Of a stretch of DNA of 64,000 nucleotides, positions 16,293 to 24,460 are shown piece after piece (the first letter of the stretch is position 1; every line of letters starts with the position of its first letter). This DNA is from Burkholderiales bacterium 8X (lineage in GTDB: Bacteria > Pseudomonadota > Gammaproteobacteria > Burkholderiales > Burkholderiaceae_C). The notes under the pieces are model-generated. The model made no database searches and had not been told where the DNA came from. It saw only the letters and a program-made list of their open reading frames with translations. The position numbers and the translations under genes are program-made. The DNA is taken from NCBI GenBank assembly GCA_902506565.1, contig LR732703.1, positions 4,616,863 to 4,680,862 on the forward strand, read 5' to 3'.

Positions 16293-17413
16293 TGGCTAAG
16301 TTCCCAGTGAAGCGCCACCGCGTCGTGCATCGAAATGTCCATGATTTGCTGCACATATCCCACACCAGTACCCTTGCTCTTCACCATGCGTTGCAGCGCT
16401 GGAAAGAAGCCGCTGCGAAACACGTTCTGAGCAGCTGCGACGTAAGCTGCTGGCTCCGGCGGCAGCGGCGCGAACAGGCTTTCGCTGACGAGCTTGCCAC
16501 GCTGACTATTGCGGATTGCATGGATGTCACTCTCCTTGCTGCGCAACGCTGGTAGACCGTGAGCTTGGGCGTAGTTGTTGATCTCGCGAAACACGCTGAA
16601 CAGCGAAATGCTGTGCGCGTTGGCGTGCCGCTGCAGCTCTCGGATCTCGCTGGCTGCCGAACTCTGTCGAGCGGCTTGAGGATAGGCGACCTCGACGAAA
16701 GACTTTGGGAACAGCAGCGCACCAGCCATGGCATCTGCAAAGTCTTCACCTTGATCCGTACCGGCCAAGTCAGGTGTATAGACATGCGCCAATTCATGAG
16801 CCATCCAAAACTTGAAGTCCTCTATTCGAGTGTCCAGATTCAAAAAAATAAACGTCACTTTCTCCTGCGGCAACAGGATGTGCAACGCATTCTTGTGATT
16901 TTGCTTTTCGCCCCACATCACCGGCACGATGACTGCGCCATTCGCTTCAAATTCGCCAATGAGATGCTCATATGAGAGGATTGCCTGACCGCCTAGACCA
17001 ATGCGAGTGCGCACCTCTGACGACACGGCCTGAAGCATCTCGTACTGTGTGGTTGGCGATGGAATCTGGACTCGCAAGGAGCGCAGTTCGGATAGAAATG
17101 GCACTAAGGGCTTGAGCAGCGAGCCCATGGCAATTGCCTTCTGGACATGCCCGTCCGTCGTCTTGGAAGCACCCTTTTTGCGAAACGCAATGATGGGCTG
17201 GTCCTTGGTCGAGTTGACTACGAGGTCAGCAAAACTCAGTTGCAGGGTTGTGGCCAGCTTGAGTAGCTTTTCAGGGCGAGGGAAATCAACCCCCTTGAGC
17301 CAATTGGTGACAGCTTGTCCTGTCACCTCCAGCGCGATCGCCAGCTCTTTCTGTGTCCACCCGCGCGCTTGCAACGCGTGCTTCAAATTGTCGCTGTGGA
17401 TGACTTTGTGCAT
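16289..17413 (-). CDS. XRE-type HTH fused to ImmA/IrrE-type metallopeptidase
   Basis: 374 aa from ATG 17413; an in-frame TTG at 17461 would add 16 residues. The N-terminal helix-turn-helix (residues 5-60) reads LKHALQARGWTQKELAIALEVTGQAVTNWLKG. A zinc-peptidase domain follows, with HELAH at about residues 218-222 (MAHELAHVY) and the downstream acidic segment DQGEDFADAMAGALLFP, as in ImmA/IrrE proteases that cleave repressors after damage or signals. It is the upstream partner of the PIN gene (4-base overlap). Expected role: DNA-binding regulator and protease controlling the PIN protein. The coding sequence is less GC-rich than the neighbouring core genes, consistent with horizontal acquisition next to gyrB. 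Confidence 0.82.
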   Translation of the reverse strand: MHKVIHSDNLKHALQARGWTQKELAIALEVTGQAVTNWLKGVDFPRPEKLLKLATTLQLSFADLVVNSTKDQPIIAFRKKGASKTTDGHVQKAIAMGSLLKPLVPFLSELRSLRVQIPSPTTQYEMLQAVSSEVRTRIGLGGQAILSYEHLIGEFEANGAVIVPVMWGEKQNHKNALHILLPQEKVTFIFLNLDTRIEDFKFWMAHELAHVYTPDLAGTDQGEDFADAMAGALLFPKSFVEVAYPQAARQSSAASEIRELQRHANAHSISLFSVFREINNYAQAHGLPALRSKESDIHAIRNSQRGKLVSESLFAPLPPEPAAYVAAAQNVFRSGFFPALQRMVKSKGTGVGYVQQIMDISMHDAVALHWELSH

Positions 17414-17797
17414 AGCCGGTAGATTGTGCAGCAACAAGCATGGCAAATCAAGTTTGATCAAGCAACGTCTACGACCTCCGACTGGTTGCGCGCGTCAGCG
17501 GCGGCGTGTGATCGGCTATGCGGTCAAGGCGAACGCCCCGTCTCAGCTTGCGTACAGTACGGGAGCAGTCGCCACACCTGACGGCTACACGCACGACTAT
17601 GGTGGAGACTGCCAGCAAATCGGCGGGGCTCCGCCAGCCGTCTTAGACGAAGCGGCACCGGCATCTTCCGTTGAATGTGCAACTTTGTTGAAGCTCGCGC
17701 AGAGCCGGCCGTTCCAGCTCACGTGCTTCGGTCCGACTCTTCCGTCTGATAAGTCGGTACGCTGCGCCGTCAGATGTTCACGTGTTCAAAAGCGCGT
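17414..17797. other. Gene-free interval beside gyrB
   Basis: 384 bases between the HTH/ImmA gene and the end of gyrB. No credible reading frame, RNA or repeat is seen. Apparent open frames on the plus strand are unlike any protein. It may be a boundary of the acquired patch, but no direct repeats marking an insertion are visible, and no clear terminator was found for gyrB. Confidence 0.4.
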
Positions 17798-20416
17798 TCA
17801 AACATCGATATTCGCCGCCCGCAACGCATTCATCTCGATGAACTCCCGCCGAGGTTCGACCTCGTCGCCCATCAGCATCGTGAAGACCCGATCCGCCTCG
17901 ATCGCATCGTCGATCTGTACCCGCAGCAAGCGGCGCACGCTCGGGTCCATCGTGGTCTCCCAGAGCTGCTCGGGATTCATCTCGCCGAGGCCCTTGTAGC
18001 GCTGCCTGGCGGTCGCGTGCTCGGCCTGACCGATCAGCCAGCGCATCGCCTCGCGGAAGTCCGCCACCCTTTCTTCCTTGGCGCGCTCGCCTTCGCCCCG
18101 GCGCACGACGGCGCCTTCGGAGAGCAGCCCGCGGAAGGTCTTGGCGGCTTCGGCCAAGGCCGCGTAGTCGGCGCCGTGCACGAAGTCCTGCGTGATGACG
18201 CTGCTCTTGATGTTGCCGTGGTGCCGGCGGCTGATGCGCAGGAGCGGCTTGTCGGTGCGGGTGTCGAACTCGCTGCTGACCTCGGCCGGTGCACCGGTGG
18301 TGTTGAGCTCGCGCAGCTTCTTCTGCAATTCGACCGCCGATGCCTCGGCCGCGGGCGTGGTGTCGAGGTCGAGCGACACGCCGTCGGCGATCGCGCGCAA
18401 CGCGGCCGCATCGAGGAACACGCCGAGCCGGGCGATCACCGCCTCGGCCAGCTGGTGCTTGCGCGCGAGCTCGGCCAGCGTATCGCCGCTCAAGATGGTC
18501 GGTTCGCTGCCGCCGGTCGAAACGCTCGCGTCCTTGAGCGCCACCTTGAGCAGGAAGGCGTCCAGCGCCGGCGCGTCCTTGAGGTACTGCTCCTCCTTGC
18601 CGACCTTCACCTTGTAGAGCGGCGGCTGCGCGATGTAGATGTGGCCACGCTCGACCAGCTCGGGCATCTGCCGATAGAAGAAGGTGAGCAGCAGCGTGCG
18701 GATGTGCGCGCCGTCCACGTCGGCGTCGGTCATGATGATGATGCGGTGATAGCGCAGCTTGGCGACGTTGAAGTCGTCGGCACCGCCGCCCGCCGTGGTG
18801 GCGCCGGCGCGGCCGATGCCGGTGCCGAGCGCGGTGATCATGGTCAGGATCTCGTTGCTGGTCAGGAGCTTCTCGTAGCGCGCCTTCTCGACGTTCAGGA
18901 TCTTGCCGCGCAGCGGCAGGATGGCCTGGAACTTACGGTCGCGGCCCTGCTTGGCCGAGCCGCCGGCCGAATCGCCCTCGACCAGGTACACCTCGCAGAG
19001 CGCCGGATCCTTTTCCTGGCAGTCGGCCAGCTTGCCGGGCAGGCCCATGCCGTCCAAGACGCCCTTGCGGCGGGTCATCTCGCGTGCCTTGCGCGCGGCT
19101 TCGCGAGCCCGGGCGGCCTCGACGATCTTGCCGCAGATGATCTTGGCATCCGCCGGCCGCTCCTGCAGGTAGTCGCCCAAAAGGCGGCCGACGATGTCCT
19201 CGACCGGCGCACGCACCTCGCTCGACACCAGCTTGTCCTTGGTCTGGCTGGAGAACTTGGGCTCGGGCACCTTCACGCTCAGCACGCAGCAAAGGCCTTC
19301 GCGCATGTCGTCGCCGGTGACCTCGACCTTGGCTTTCTTCGCCAGCTCGTTTTCTTCGATGTACTTGTTGATGACCCGCGTCATGGCCGCACGAAGGCCG
19401 GTGAGATGGGTGCCGCCGTCGCGCTGCGGAATGTTGTTGGTGAAGCAGAGCACCTGCTCGTTGTAGCCGCTGTTCCACTGCATCGCGACCTCGACCCCGA
19501 TGTGGGTGCCGGGAATGCCGCCGTAGGTGTCCGCCGGCTTCTCGCCGAACGCGTAGAACACGTTCGGATGCAGCACGGTCTTGCCCTTGTTGATGAACTC
19601 GACGAAGCCCTTGACTCCGCCTGCACCCGAGAAATCGTCTTCCTTGCCGGTGCGCTCGTCCAGGAGCCGGATGCGCACGCCGTTGTTGAGGAAGCTGAGT
19701 TCGCGCAGCCGCTTGCTCAGGATCTCGTAGTGGAAGTCGGCGTTTTCCTTGAAGATCTCGTCGTCCGGCAGGAAGTGCACCTCGGTGCCGCGCTTCTCGG
19801 TTTCACCGGTGACGCGCATCGGCGAAACCTCGACGCCACCGACCTGTTCGACGATCCGGTTCTGCACGAAGCCCTTGCTGAATTCGAGCACGTGGACCTT
19901 GCCGTCGCGTCGCACCGTGAGCCGCAGCATCTTGCTGAGCGCGTTGACGCAGCTCACGCCGACGCCGTGCAGGCCGCCCGAGACCTTGTAGCTGTTCTGG
20001 TTGAACTTGCCGCCGGCATGCAGTTCGGTGAGTGCGATTTCGGCGGCCGAGCGCTTGGGCTCGTGCTTGTCGTCCATCTTCACGCCGGTCGGGATGCCGC
20101 GGCCGTTGTCGACCACCGAGACCGAGTTGTCGGTGTGGATGGTGACCACGATGTCGTCGCAATGGCCGGCCAGCGCCTCGTCGATCGAGTTGTCGACCAC
20201 CTCGAACACCAGGTGATGCAGGCCGGTGCCGTCCGAGGTGTCGCCGATGTACATGCCGGGGCGCTTGCGCACCGCCTCGAGCCCTTCGAGGATCGTGATC
20301 GAGCCTTCGCCATACGAGGTGTCCGGCGGGGTGACTTCGATCGGGATCGCGTTCTCGATCTCGGGCGTGTAGACCGGTTCGGTGTGCGGCGCGGCCGGCT
20401 TGTCGTTTTCGCTCAT
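17798..20416 (-). CDS. gyrB: DNA gyrase subunit B
   Basis: 872 aa from MSENDKP (an in-frame ATG at 20443 is possible). ATPase half of the type II topoisomerase that introduces negative supercoils. GHKL ATPase motifs are present: EVVDNSIDEALAG, DNGRGIPTG and GGLHGVGVSCVNALS. The TOPRIM domain shows EGDSAGGSAKQGRD and DADVDGAHIRTLLL, and the C-terminus has RYKGLGEMNPEQLWETTMDP. The insert of roughly 170 residues between the TOPRIM halves is typical of Gram-negative GyrB. It is third in the dnaA-dnaN-gyrB order, reading away from the origin and 62 bases after dnaN. An antisense frame covers almost the whole gene but is an artefact of GC-rich codon use. Confidence 0.97.
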   Translation of the reverse strand: MSENDKPAAPHTEPVYTPEIENAIPIEVTPPDTSYGEGSITILEGLEAVRKRPGMYIGDTSDGTGLHHLVFEVVDNSIDEALAGHCDDIVVTIHTDNSVSVVDNGRGIPTGVKMDDKHEPKRSAAEIALTELHAGGKFNQNSYKVSGGLHGVGVSCVNALSKMLRLTVRRDGKVHVLEFSKGFVQNRIVEQVGGVEVSPMRVTGETEKRGTEVHFLPDDEIFKENADFHYEILSKRLRELSFLNNGVRIRLLDERTGKEDDFSGAGGVKGFVEFINKGKTVLHPNVFYAFGEKPADTYGGIPGTHIGVEVAMQWNSGYNEQVLCFTNNIPQRDGGTHLTGLRAAMTRVINKYIEENELAKKAKVEVTGDDMREGLCCVLSVKVPEPKFSSQTKDKLVSSEVRAPVEDIVGRLLGDYLQERPADAKIICGKIVEAARAREAARKAREMTRRKGVLDGMGLPGKLADCQEKDPALCEVYLVEGDSAGGSAKQGRDRKFQAILPLRGKILNVEKARYEKLLTSNEILTMITALGTGIGRAGATTAGGGADDFNVAKLRYHRIIIMTDADVDGAHIRTLLLTFFYRQMPELVERGHIYIAQPPLYKVKVGKEEQYLKDAPALDAFLLKVALKDASVSTGGSEPTILSGDTLAELARKHQLAEAVIARLGVFLDAAALRAIADGVSLDLDTTPAAEASAVELQKKLRELNTTGAPAEVSSEFDTRTDKPLLRISRRHHGNIKSSVITQDFVHGADYAALAEAAKTFRGLLSEGAVVRRGEGERAKEERVADFREAMRWLIGQAEHATARQRYKGLGEMNPEQLWETTMDPSVRRLLRVQIDDAIEADRVFTMLMGDEVEPRREFIEMNALRAANIDV

Positions 20417-20478
20417 CAGGTGTTTCTCTCTCTCGGCACTCATCGGTTTTCGTTCTCTCCCCTCGTCGAGGGCCTGCG

Positions 20479-21585
20479 CTAGATCCGCATCGGCATCACG
20501 ACGTACTTGAAGGCATCGTCCTCGGGAATCGTCATCAGCACCGAGCTGTTCGAATCGGCGAGATCGAGCTTGACCATGTCCTGCCCCATGTTGGCCAGCA
20601 CGTCGATCAGGTAGGTCACGTTGAAGCCGATCTCGATGGCGTCGCCGCCGTAGTCGATGTCGAGCTCGTCCTGCGCTTCTTCCTGCTCGGCATTGTTCGA
20701 GGCGATGCGCAAGGTGCCCGGCTCGATGTTGAGCCGCACGCCCTTGAACTTCTCGCTGGTGAGGATGGCGGTGCGCTGCAGGCTCGCGAGGAGCGGCACG
20801 CGGCCAAGCGTGATCGAGTTCTTGTGGCTCTTCGGGATGACCCGGTTGTAGTCGGGGAACTTGCCCTCGACCAGCTTGGTGACGAACTCCATGCCGCCGA
20901 AGCCGAACTTGGCCTGGTTGTTCGCGAACTGCATCTCGATCGCGCCCTCGGCATCGGACAAGAGCCGCTGCATCTCGAGCACCGTCTTGCGCGGCAGGAT
21001 CACCTCCTGCCGCGGCACGTCGACGTCGAGCGTGGCCGAGGCAAACGCCAGCCGATGGCCGTCGGTGGCCACCAGGCTCAGCTGCTTGCCTTCGGCGACG
21101 AAGAGGATGCCGTTCAGGTAGTAACGGATGTCGTGCACCGCCATCGCGAACGAGACCTGGCCGAGCAAGGCCTTGAGCGTCTTCTGCGGCACGCTGAAGA
21201 CCGGGCCGAAGCTCGCGGATTCCTGCACCAGCGGGAAATCCTCGGCCGGCAGCGATTGCAGCGTGAAGCGGCTCTTGCCGCCCTTCAGCACCAGCTTGGT
21301 GGCGCTGGATTCGAGCGTCACGGTCTGGTCGGACGGCATGGTGCGCAGGATGTCGATCAGCTTGCGGGCGCCCACCGTGGTGGTGAAGTTGCCTTCGTCG
21401 CCACCGAGTTCGGCATGGGTGCGGATCTGGATCTCCAGATCGCTGGTGGTCAGTTGCAGAAGGCCGCCCGTCTTGCGGATCAGCACGTTGGCGAGGATCG
21501 GCAGGGTGTGGCGCCGCTCCACGATGCCGGCCACGGATTGCAGCACGGCCAGAACTTTGTCTTGGGTTGCCTTCAGAACGATCAT
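20479..21585 (-). CDS. dnaN: DNA polymerase III beta subunit (sliding clamp)
   Basis: 368 aa, the usual clamp length. It forms the dimeric ring that tethers Pol III and other factors to DNA. The N-terminus MIVLKATQDKVLAVLQSVAGIVERRHTLPILANVLI and the C-terminus ending YVVMPMRI are diagnostic. Three clamp-fold repeats of about 120 residues are implied by the length. It lies between dnaA and gyrB on the same strand. The start is preceded by a purine-rich stretch (AAGGAAGAGGAAGAC on the coding strand), giving a good ribosome binding site. Confidence 0.97.
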   Translation of the reverse strand: MIVLKATQDKVLAVLQSVAGIVERRHTLPILANVLIRKTGGLLQLTTSDLEIQIRTHAELGGDEGNFTTTVGARKLIDILRTMPSDQTVTLESSATKLVLKGGKSRFTLQSLPAEDFPLVQESASFGPVFSVPQKTLKALLGQVSFAMAVHDIRYYLNGILFVAEGKQLSLVATDGHRLAFASATLDVDVPRQEVILPRKTVLEMQRLLSDAEGAIEMQFANNQAKFGFGGMEFVTKLVEGKFPDYNRVIPKSHKNSITLGRVPLLASLQRTAILTSEKFKGVRLNIEPGTLRIASNNAEQEEAQDELDIDYGGDAIEIGFNVTYLIDVLANMGQDMVKLDLADSNSSVLMTIPEDDAFKYVVMPMRI

Positions 21586-21849
21586 GTCTTCCTCTTCCTT
21601 ACTTTCTTTAATTCAAATTAGTAGTCATAGATAAGGGTGGCCCGTTTCTGTGGACAGGACCATTTTCGCGTTCAGCGACAGTCACTTGCGGCGTCCCGCT
21701 GGCTGTGTGCAGCCGTGTTTCGGCGAAGGCACGCAAGGCGAACAATTTGGGGCCGATGCCCCAGCCTGTGGATAAGCATCATCTTGTTCAACAACTGTCC
21801 CCAACCTTGTGCTTTGACAGACCGCTGCAATGTGTGCGTCATTCATCGG
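21586..21849. promoter_or_regulatory. dnaA-dnaN intergenic region with a DnaA box
   Basis: 264 bases without a gene. A perfect DnaA box, TGTGGATAA, lies at 21767-21775, and a degenerate TGTGGACAG near 21649. The dnaN-proximal end (21600-21640) is conspicuously AT-rich for this genome (TTAATTCAAATTAG), as expected for an unwinding element or promoter. Together with 23230-23503 this marks the chromosomal origin area. Confidence 0.6.
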
Positions 21850-23229
21850 TCAGCCCTTCAAGGTCTGTTCGAGCACGTGGAGCTGCTGGTTGAGCTCGGT
21901 GAGCTGCTGCCGCTCGCCGGAGATCTTGCGCACCGCGTGCAGCACGGTGGTGTGGTCGCGTCCTCCGAAGAGTTCGCCGATTTCCGGGAGGCTTTTCTGC
22001 GTGAGTTCCTTGGCCAGGTACATCGCGATCTGGCGCGGCCTTGCGATCGACACCGGCCGCTTCTTCGAATACATGTCGGCGACCTTGATCTTGTAGTAGT
22101 CGGCCACCGTCTTCTGGATGTTCTCGACCGAGATCTGCCGGTTCTGGATCGACAGCAGGTCGCGCAGCGCCTCGCGCGCCAGGGCGATCGAGATCTCCTT
22201 CTGGTTGAAGCGCGAGTACGCGAGGATCTTGCGCAGCGCCCCTTCGAGCTCGCGCACGTTGGAGCGCACGTTCTTGGCCACGAAAAACGCGACCTCCTCC
22301 GGCATCTCGACGTTCTCGGCGCGCGCCTTGTTGATCAGGATGGCGACGCGCATCTCGAGCTCGGGCGGCTCGATCGCGACCGTGAGGCCCGAATCGAAGC
22401 GCGAGACCAGCCGCTCGTGGATGTCGGCCAGCCCCTTCGGATAGGTGTCGCTGGTCATCACGATGTGCGACTTCTTGGCGAGCAAGGCCTCGAAGGCATT
22501 GAAGAATTCTTCTTGCGTTCGATCCTTGTTGGCGAAGAACTGCACGTCGTCGATGAGGAGCAGATCGAGCGAGTGATAGCGCTCCTTGAACTCGTCGAAA
22601 GTCTTGCGCTGGTAGGCCTTGACCACATCCGAGACGAACTGCTCCGCATGGATGTAGAGAACCTTGGCATCCGGCCGGTCCGCCAGGAGCCGGTTGCCGA
22701 CCGCATGCATCAGGTGGGTCTTGCCGAGGCCGACGCCGCCATAGATGAAGAGCGGGTTGTAGAGGTGGCCCGGCGTGCCCGCCACGTGCATCGCCGCGGC
22801 ACGCGCCATGCGGTTGGCGGTACCTTCGACGAGGGTATCGAAAGTGAGGCCGGCGTTGAGGCGGTTCTTGAAGGCGGCGGTGGCTGGATCCTCACCCATG
22901 CCGGGCACGTCACGCGGCACGTCCGTTTCGGCAACGACGGCCAAGGACATCGGCCTGACGACGGCTTCCCGCGGAGCAAGCGCTAACTCGACGATCACCG
23001 GGTGACCGTAGAGCTTCTCCGCCATCGAGGCGATGCGGCTTGCGTACTGAGCCCGGATCCAGTCGAGCTTGAATCGGTTGGCGACGAACACCGTGATGCG
23101 CGACAGATCGTCCGCGACCTTGGCGTTGAGCGGCTTGATCCAGGTGTTGAACTGCTGCTCGGAAAGCTCCTGCGCGAGTTGGTCGACACAGGCCTGCCAG
23201 AGGCTGTCACCGATGCCTTCAGAGGACAT
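21850..23229 (-). CDS. dnaA: Chromosomal replication initiator DnaA
   Basis: 459 aa. Binds DnaA boxes at oriC and melts DNA. The N-terminal domain (SLWQACVDQLAQELSEQQFNTWIKPL) is followed by a short linker and an AAA+ ATPase domain with Walker A GGVGLGKTHLMHA near residue 167 and Walker B LLLIDDVQFF near 230. Domain IV has the DnaA signature GRDHTTVLHAVRKI near the C-terminus. The linker (domain II) is short, which is common in betaproteobacteria. It faces leftward and is divergent from rpmH, so the intergenic region serves both. Confidence 0.97.
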   Translation of the reverse strand: MSSEGIGDSLWQACVDQLAQELSEQQFNTWIKPLNAKVADDLSRITVFVANRFKLDWIRAQYASRIASMAEKLYGHPVIVELALAPREAVVRPMSLAVVAETDVPRDVPGMGEDPATAAFKNRLNAGLTFDTLVEGTANRMARAAAMHVAGTPGHLYNPLFIYGGVGLGKTHLMHAVGNRLLADRPDAKVLYIHAEQFVSDVVKAYQRKTFDEFKERYHSLDLLLIDDVQFFANKDRTQEEFFNAFEALLAKKSHIVMTSDTYPKGLADIHERLVSRFDSGLTVAIEPPELEMRVAILINKARAENVEMPEEVAFFVAKNVRSNVRELEGALRKILAYSRFNQKEISIALAREALRDLLSIQNRQISVENIQKTVADYYKIKVADMYSKKRPVSIARPRQIAMYLAKELTQKSLPEIGELFGGRDHTTVLHAVRKISGERQQLTELNQQLHVLEQTLKG

Positions 23230-23503
23230 GGGTGCTTTGAAATGGGGGTTGTCCCTCGGCCATCATTCGTCTTTTGTATTGTGGATAGGTGCACCCGCGA
23301 TGCGCGTCGGATTCTAACTTGTCAAAACCTTATCCACACCGCTCGGCAGGCCCCGAAATCGCGGTTTGGGCGACCCGATCATGGCTGCGTTTTGGTGGCT
23401 TCCAGAAACTTTGCGATAATCGCGGGTTTCCCTGAAAGCCGCTTTGTGTGTTTCGGGGGTCGTCCGGCAGCCGAGCAATTCGGCCCACCTCAGGAAAATC
23501 GTC
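23230..23503. promoter_or_regulatory. Origin-side intergenic region with DnaA boxes
   Basis: A perfect DnaA box TTATCCACA at 23330-23338 and an 8/9 match TGTGGATAG at 23280-23288 lie in opposite orientation, between divergent dnaA and rpmH. On the dnaA strand a TTGACA overlaps the region next to the perfect box, suggesting autoregulation. Leftward genes to the left and rightward genes to the right fit a bidirectional origin here or in the dnaA-dnaN gap. Confidence 0.65.
23392..23420 (+). promoter_or_regulatory. Sigma-70 type promoter of the rpmH operon
   Basis: TTGGTG (23392-23397) and GATAAT (23415-23420) are separated by 17 bases. This predicts transcription from about 23427 into rpmH, whose AGGAAA ribosome binding site and ATG follow. 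Confidence 0.65.
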
Positions 23504-23638
23504 ATGAAACGCACCTATCAAGCTTCCAAAGTCCGCCGCGCCCGTACCCACGGCTTCCTCGTTCGCATGAAGACCCGCGGCGGTCGCGCCGTCATCAACG
23601 CCCGCCGGGCCAAGGGCCGCAAGCGCCTGGCAGTCTGA
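23504..23638 (+). CDS. rpmH: 50S ribosomal protein L34
   Basis: 44 aa, the full family length: MKRTYQASKVRRARTHGF and then LVRMKTRGGRAVINARRAKGRKRLAV. A small, extremely basic component of the large ribosomal subunit. The ATG is preceded by AGGAAA, and a good promoter lies upstream. First gene of the rpmH-rnpA-yidD-yidC-mnmE series that typically borders the origin. Upstream in-frame codons belong to the intergenic region. Confidence 0.97.
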   Translation: MKRTYQASKVRRARTHGFLVRMKTRGGRAVINARRAKGRKRLAV

Positions 23639-23711
23639 ACGGCAACCGGCCAGCGTTGCTCATCGTCACGCAGTCGCTGCACCCACGCGCAGCGCATTGC
23701 GTCCGGCTCCC

Positions 23712-24188
23712 ATGCAGCGGCTCAAGACCCGCACGCAATTCCAGGCGGTCCTCAAAGGTGCAACCTTGGCTCGAAGCGGGCATTTCGTTTTGCACCGGTG
23801 CTCGCTCGATGCGCCGGCTGCCGATGCGAATCTGCCGTCCGGCAGTGCCGATGCCCCTTTCGATTCGGATCGGCCGCAGGCCCGTCCCGCCAAACCCCTT
23901 TTCTCCGTGAACGAGGCCTGGCTCGGCGCCATGGTTCCGAAGCGCTGGGCGCGAAGGGCCGTGACGCGCAATGCCATCAAGCGCCAGATCTACAACCTGG
24001 CCGGCGCCTACGAAGCGTCACTGCCGGTGGCTGCGTACGTGGTGCGGCTGCGCTCGGGCTTCGATCGAAAGCAGTTCGTGAGCGCCAGTTCCGAGCGGCT
24101 CAAGCAGGCAGTTCGCGTCGAATTGACCCAGCTCTTCGAGCGAGCCGGTGCAGCGGCGAGGGCGCACGCGCCGCCGGGCTCGCCATGA
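23712..24188 (+). CDS. rnpA: Ribonuclease P protein component
   Basis: 158 aa from ATG 23712 (an in-frame TTG at 23697 is the alternative). Basic protein that joins the RNase P RNA in 5' maturation of tRNAs. The hallmark RNR-type motif appears as AVTRNAIKRQIYN near residue 85, and the start QRLKTRTQFQAVLKG is typical. It is longer than E. coli RnpA (119 aa) because of an inserted acidic, Ala/Pro-rich segment at about residues 30-70 (SLDAPAADANLPSGSADAP) and a longer tail. The stop overlaps yidD by ATGA. Good family match despite the insert. Confidence 0.9.
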   Translation: MQRLKTRTQFQAVLKGATLARSGHFVLHRCSLDAPAADANLPSGSADAPFDSDRPQARPAKPLFSVNEAWLGAMVPKRWARRAVTRNAIKRQIYNLAGAYEASLPVAAYVVRLRSGFDRKQFVSASSERLKQAVRVELTQLFERAGAAARAHAPPGSP

Positions 24189-24460
24189 AGCGCCTGCTGA
24201 TCGCCGCGGTCAAGGGCTACAGACTGCTGCTGAGCCCCTGGCTCGGCGCCTCGTGCCGCTTCGAGCCCACCTGCTCGGCCTATGCCCTGGAGGCTCTGGA
24301 ACGCCATGGCGCCGCAGCCGGCAGCTACCTGGTGCTGCACCGTCTCGCTCGGTGCCAGCCCTGGTGCCAGGGCGGCCACGACCCGGTGCCACCGGCATCC
24401 TGGCGGGCCACATCGCTTTTTTCCTTTCTTTCTTCCGACGACAAGAAGTCTTCTTCATGA
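24185..24460 (+). CDS. yidD: Membrane protein insertion efficiency factor YidD
   Basis: 91 aa. The small amphipathic YidD protein assists insertion of inner-membrane proteins together with YidC. Family residues are clear: GYRLLLSPWLGASCRFEPTCSAYALEALERHG and then LARCQPWCQGGHDPVP with its conserved cysteines. It overlaps rnpA at the start and yidC at the end (ATGA both times), so the three are translationally linked. The last residues (LFSFLSSDDKKSSS) extend slightly beyond the core. Confidence 0.95.
   Translation: MKRLLIAAVKGYRLLLSPWLGASCRFEPTCSAYALEALERHGAAAGSYLVLHRLARCQPWCQGGHDPVPPASWRATSLFSFLSSDDKKSSS

Noticed and set aside
17414..17797. Insertion-sequence remnant beside gyrB
   Set aside because: No transposase fragment, terminal inverted repeat or target duplication could be identified.
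17774..20482. A 902-codon open frame on the plus strand opposite gyrB
   Set aside because: It is an antisense shadow created by GC-rich codon bias. Its His/Asp/Leu/Val-rich composition has no family resemblance, whereas gyrB on the other strand is certain.
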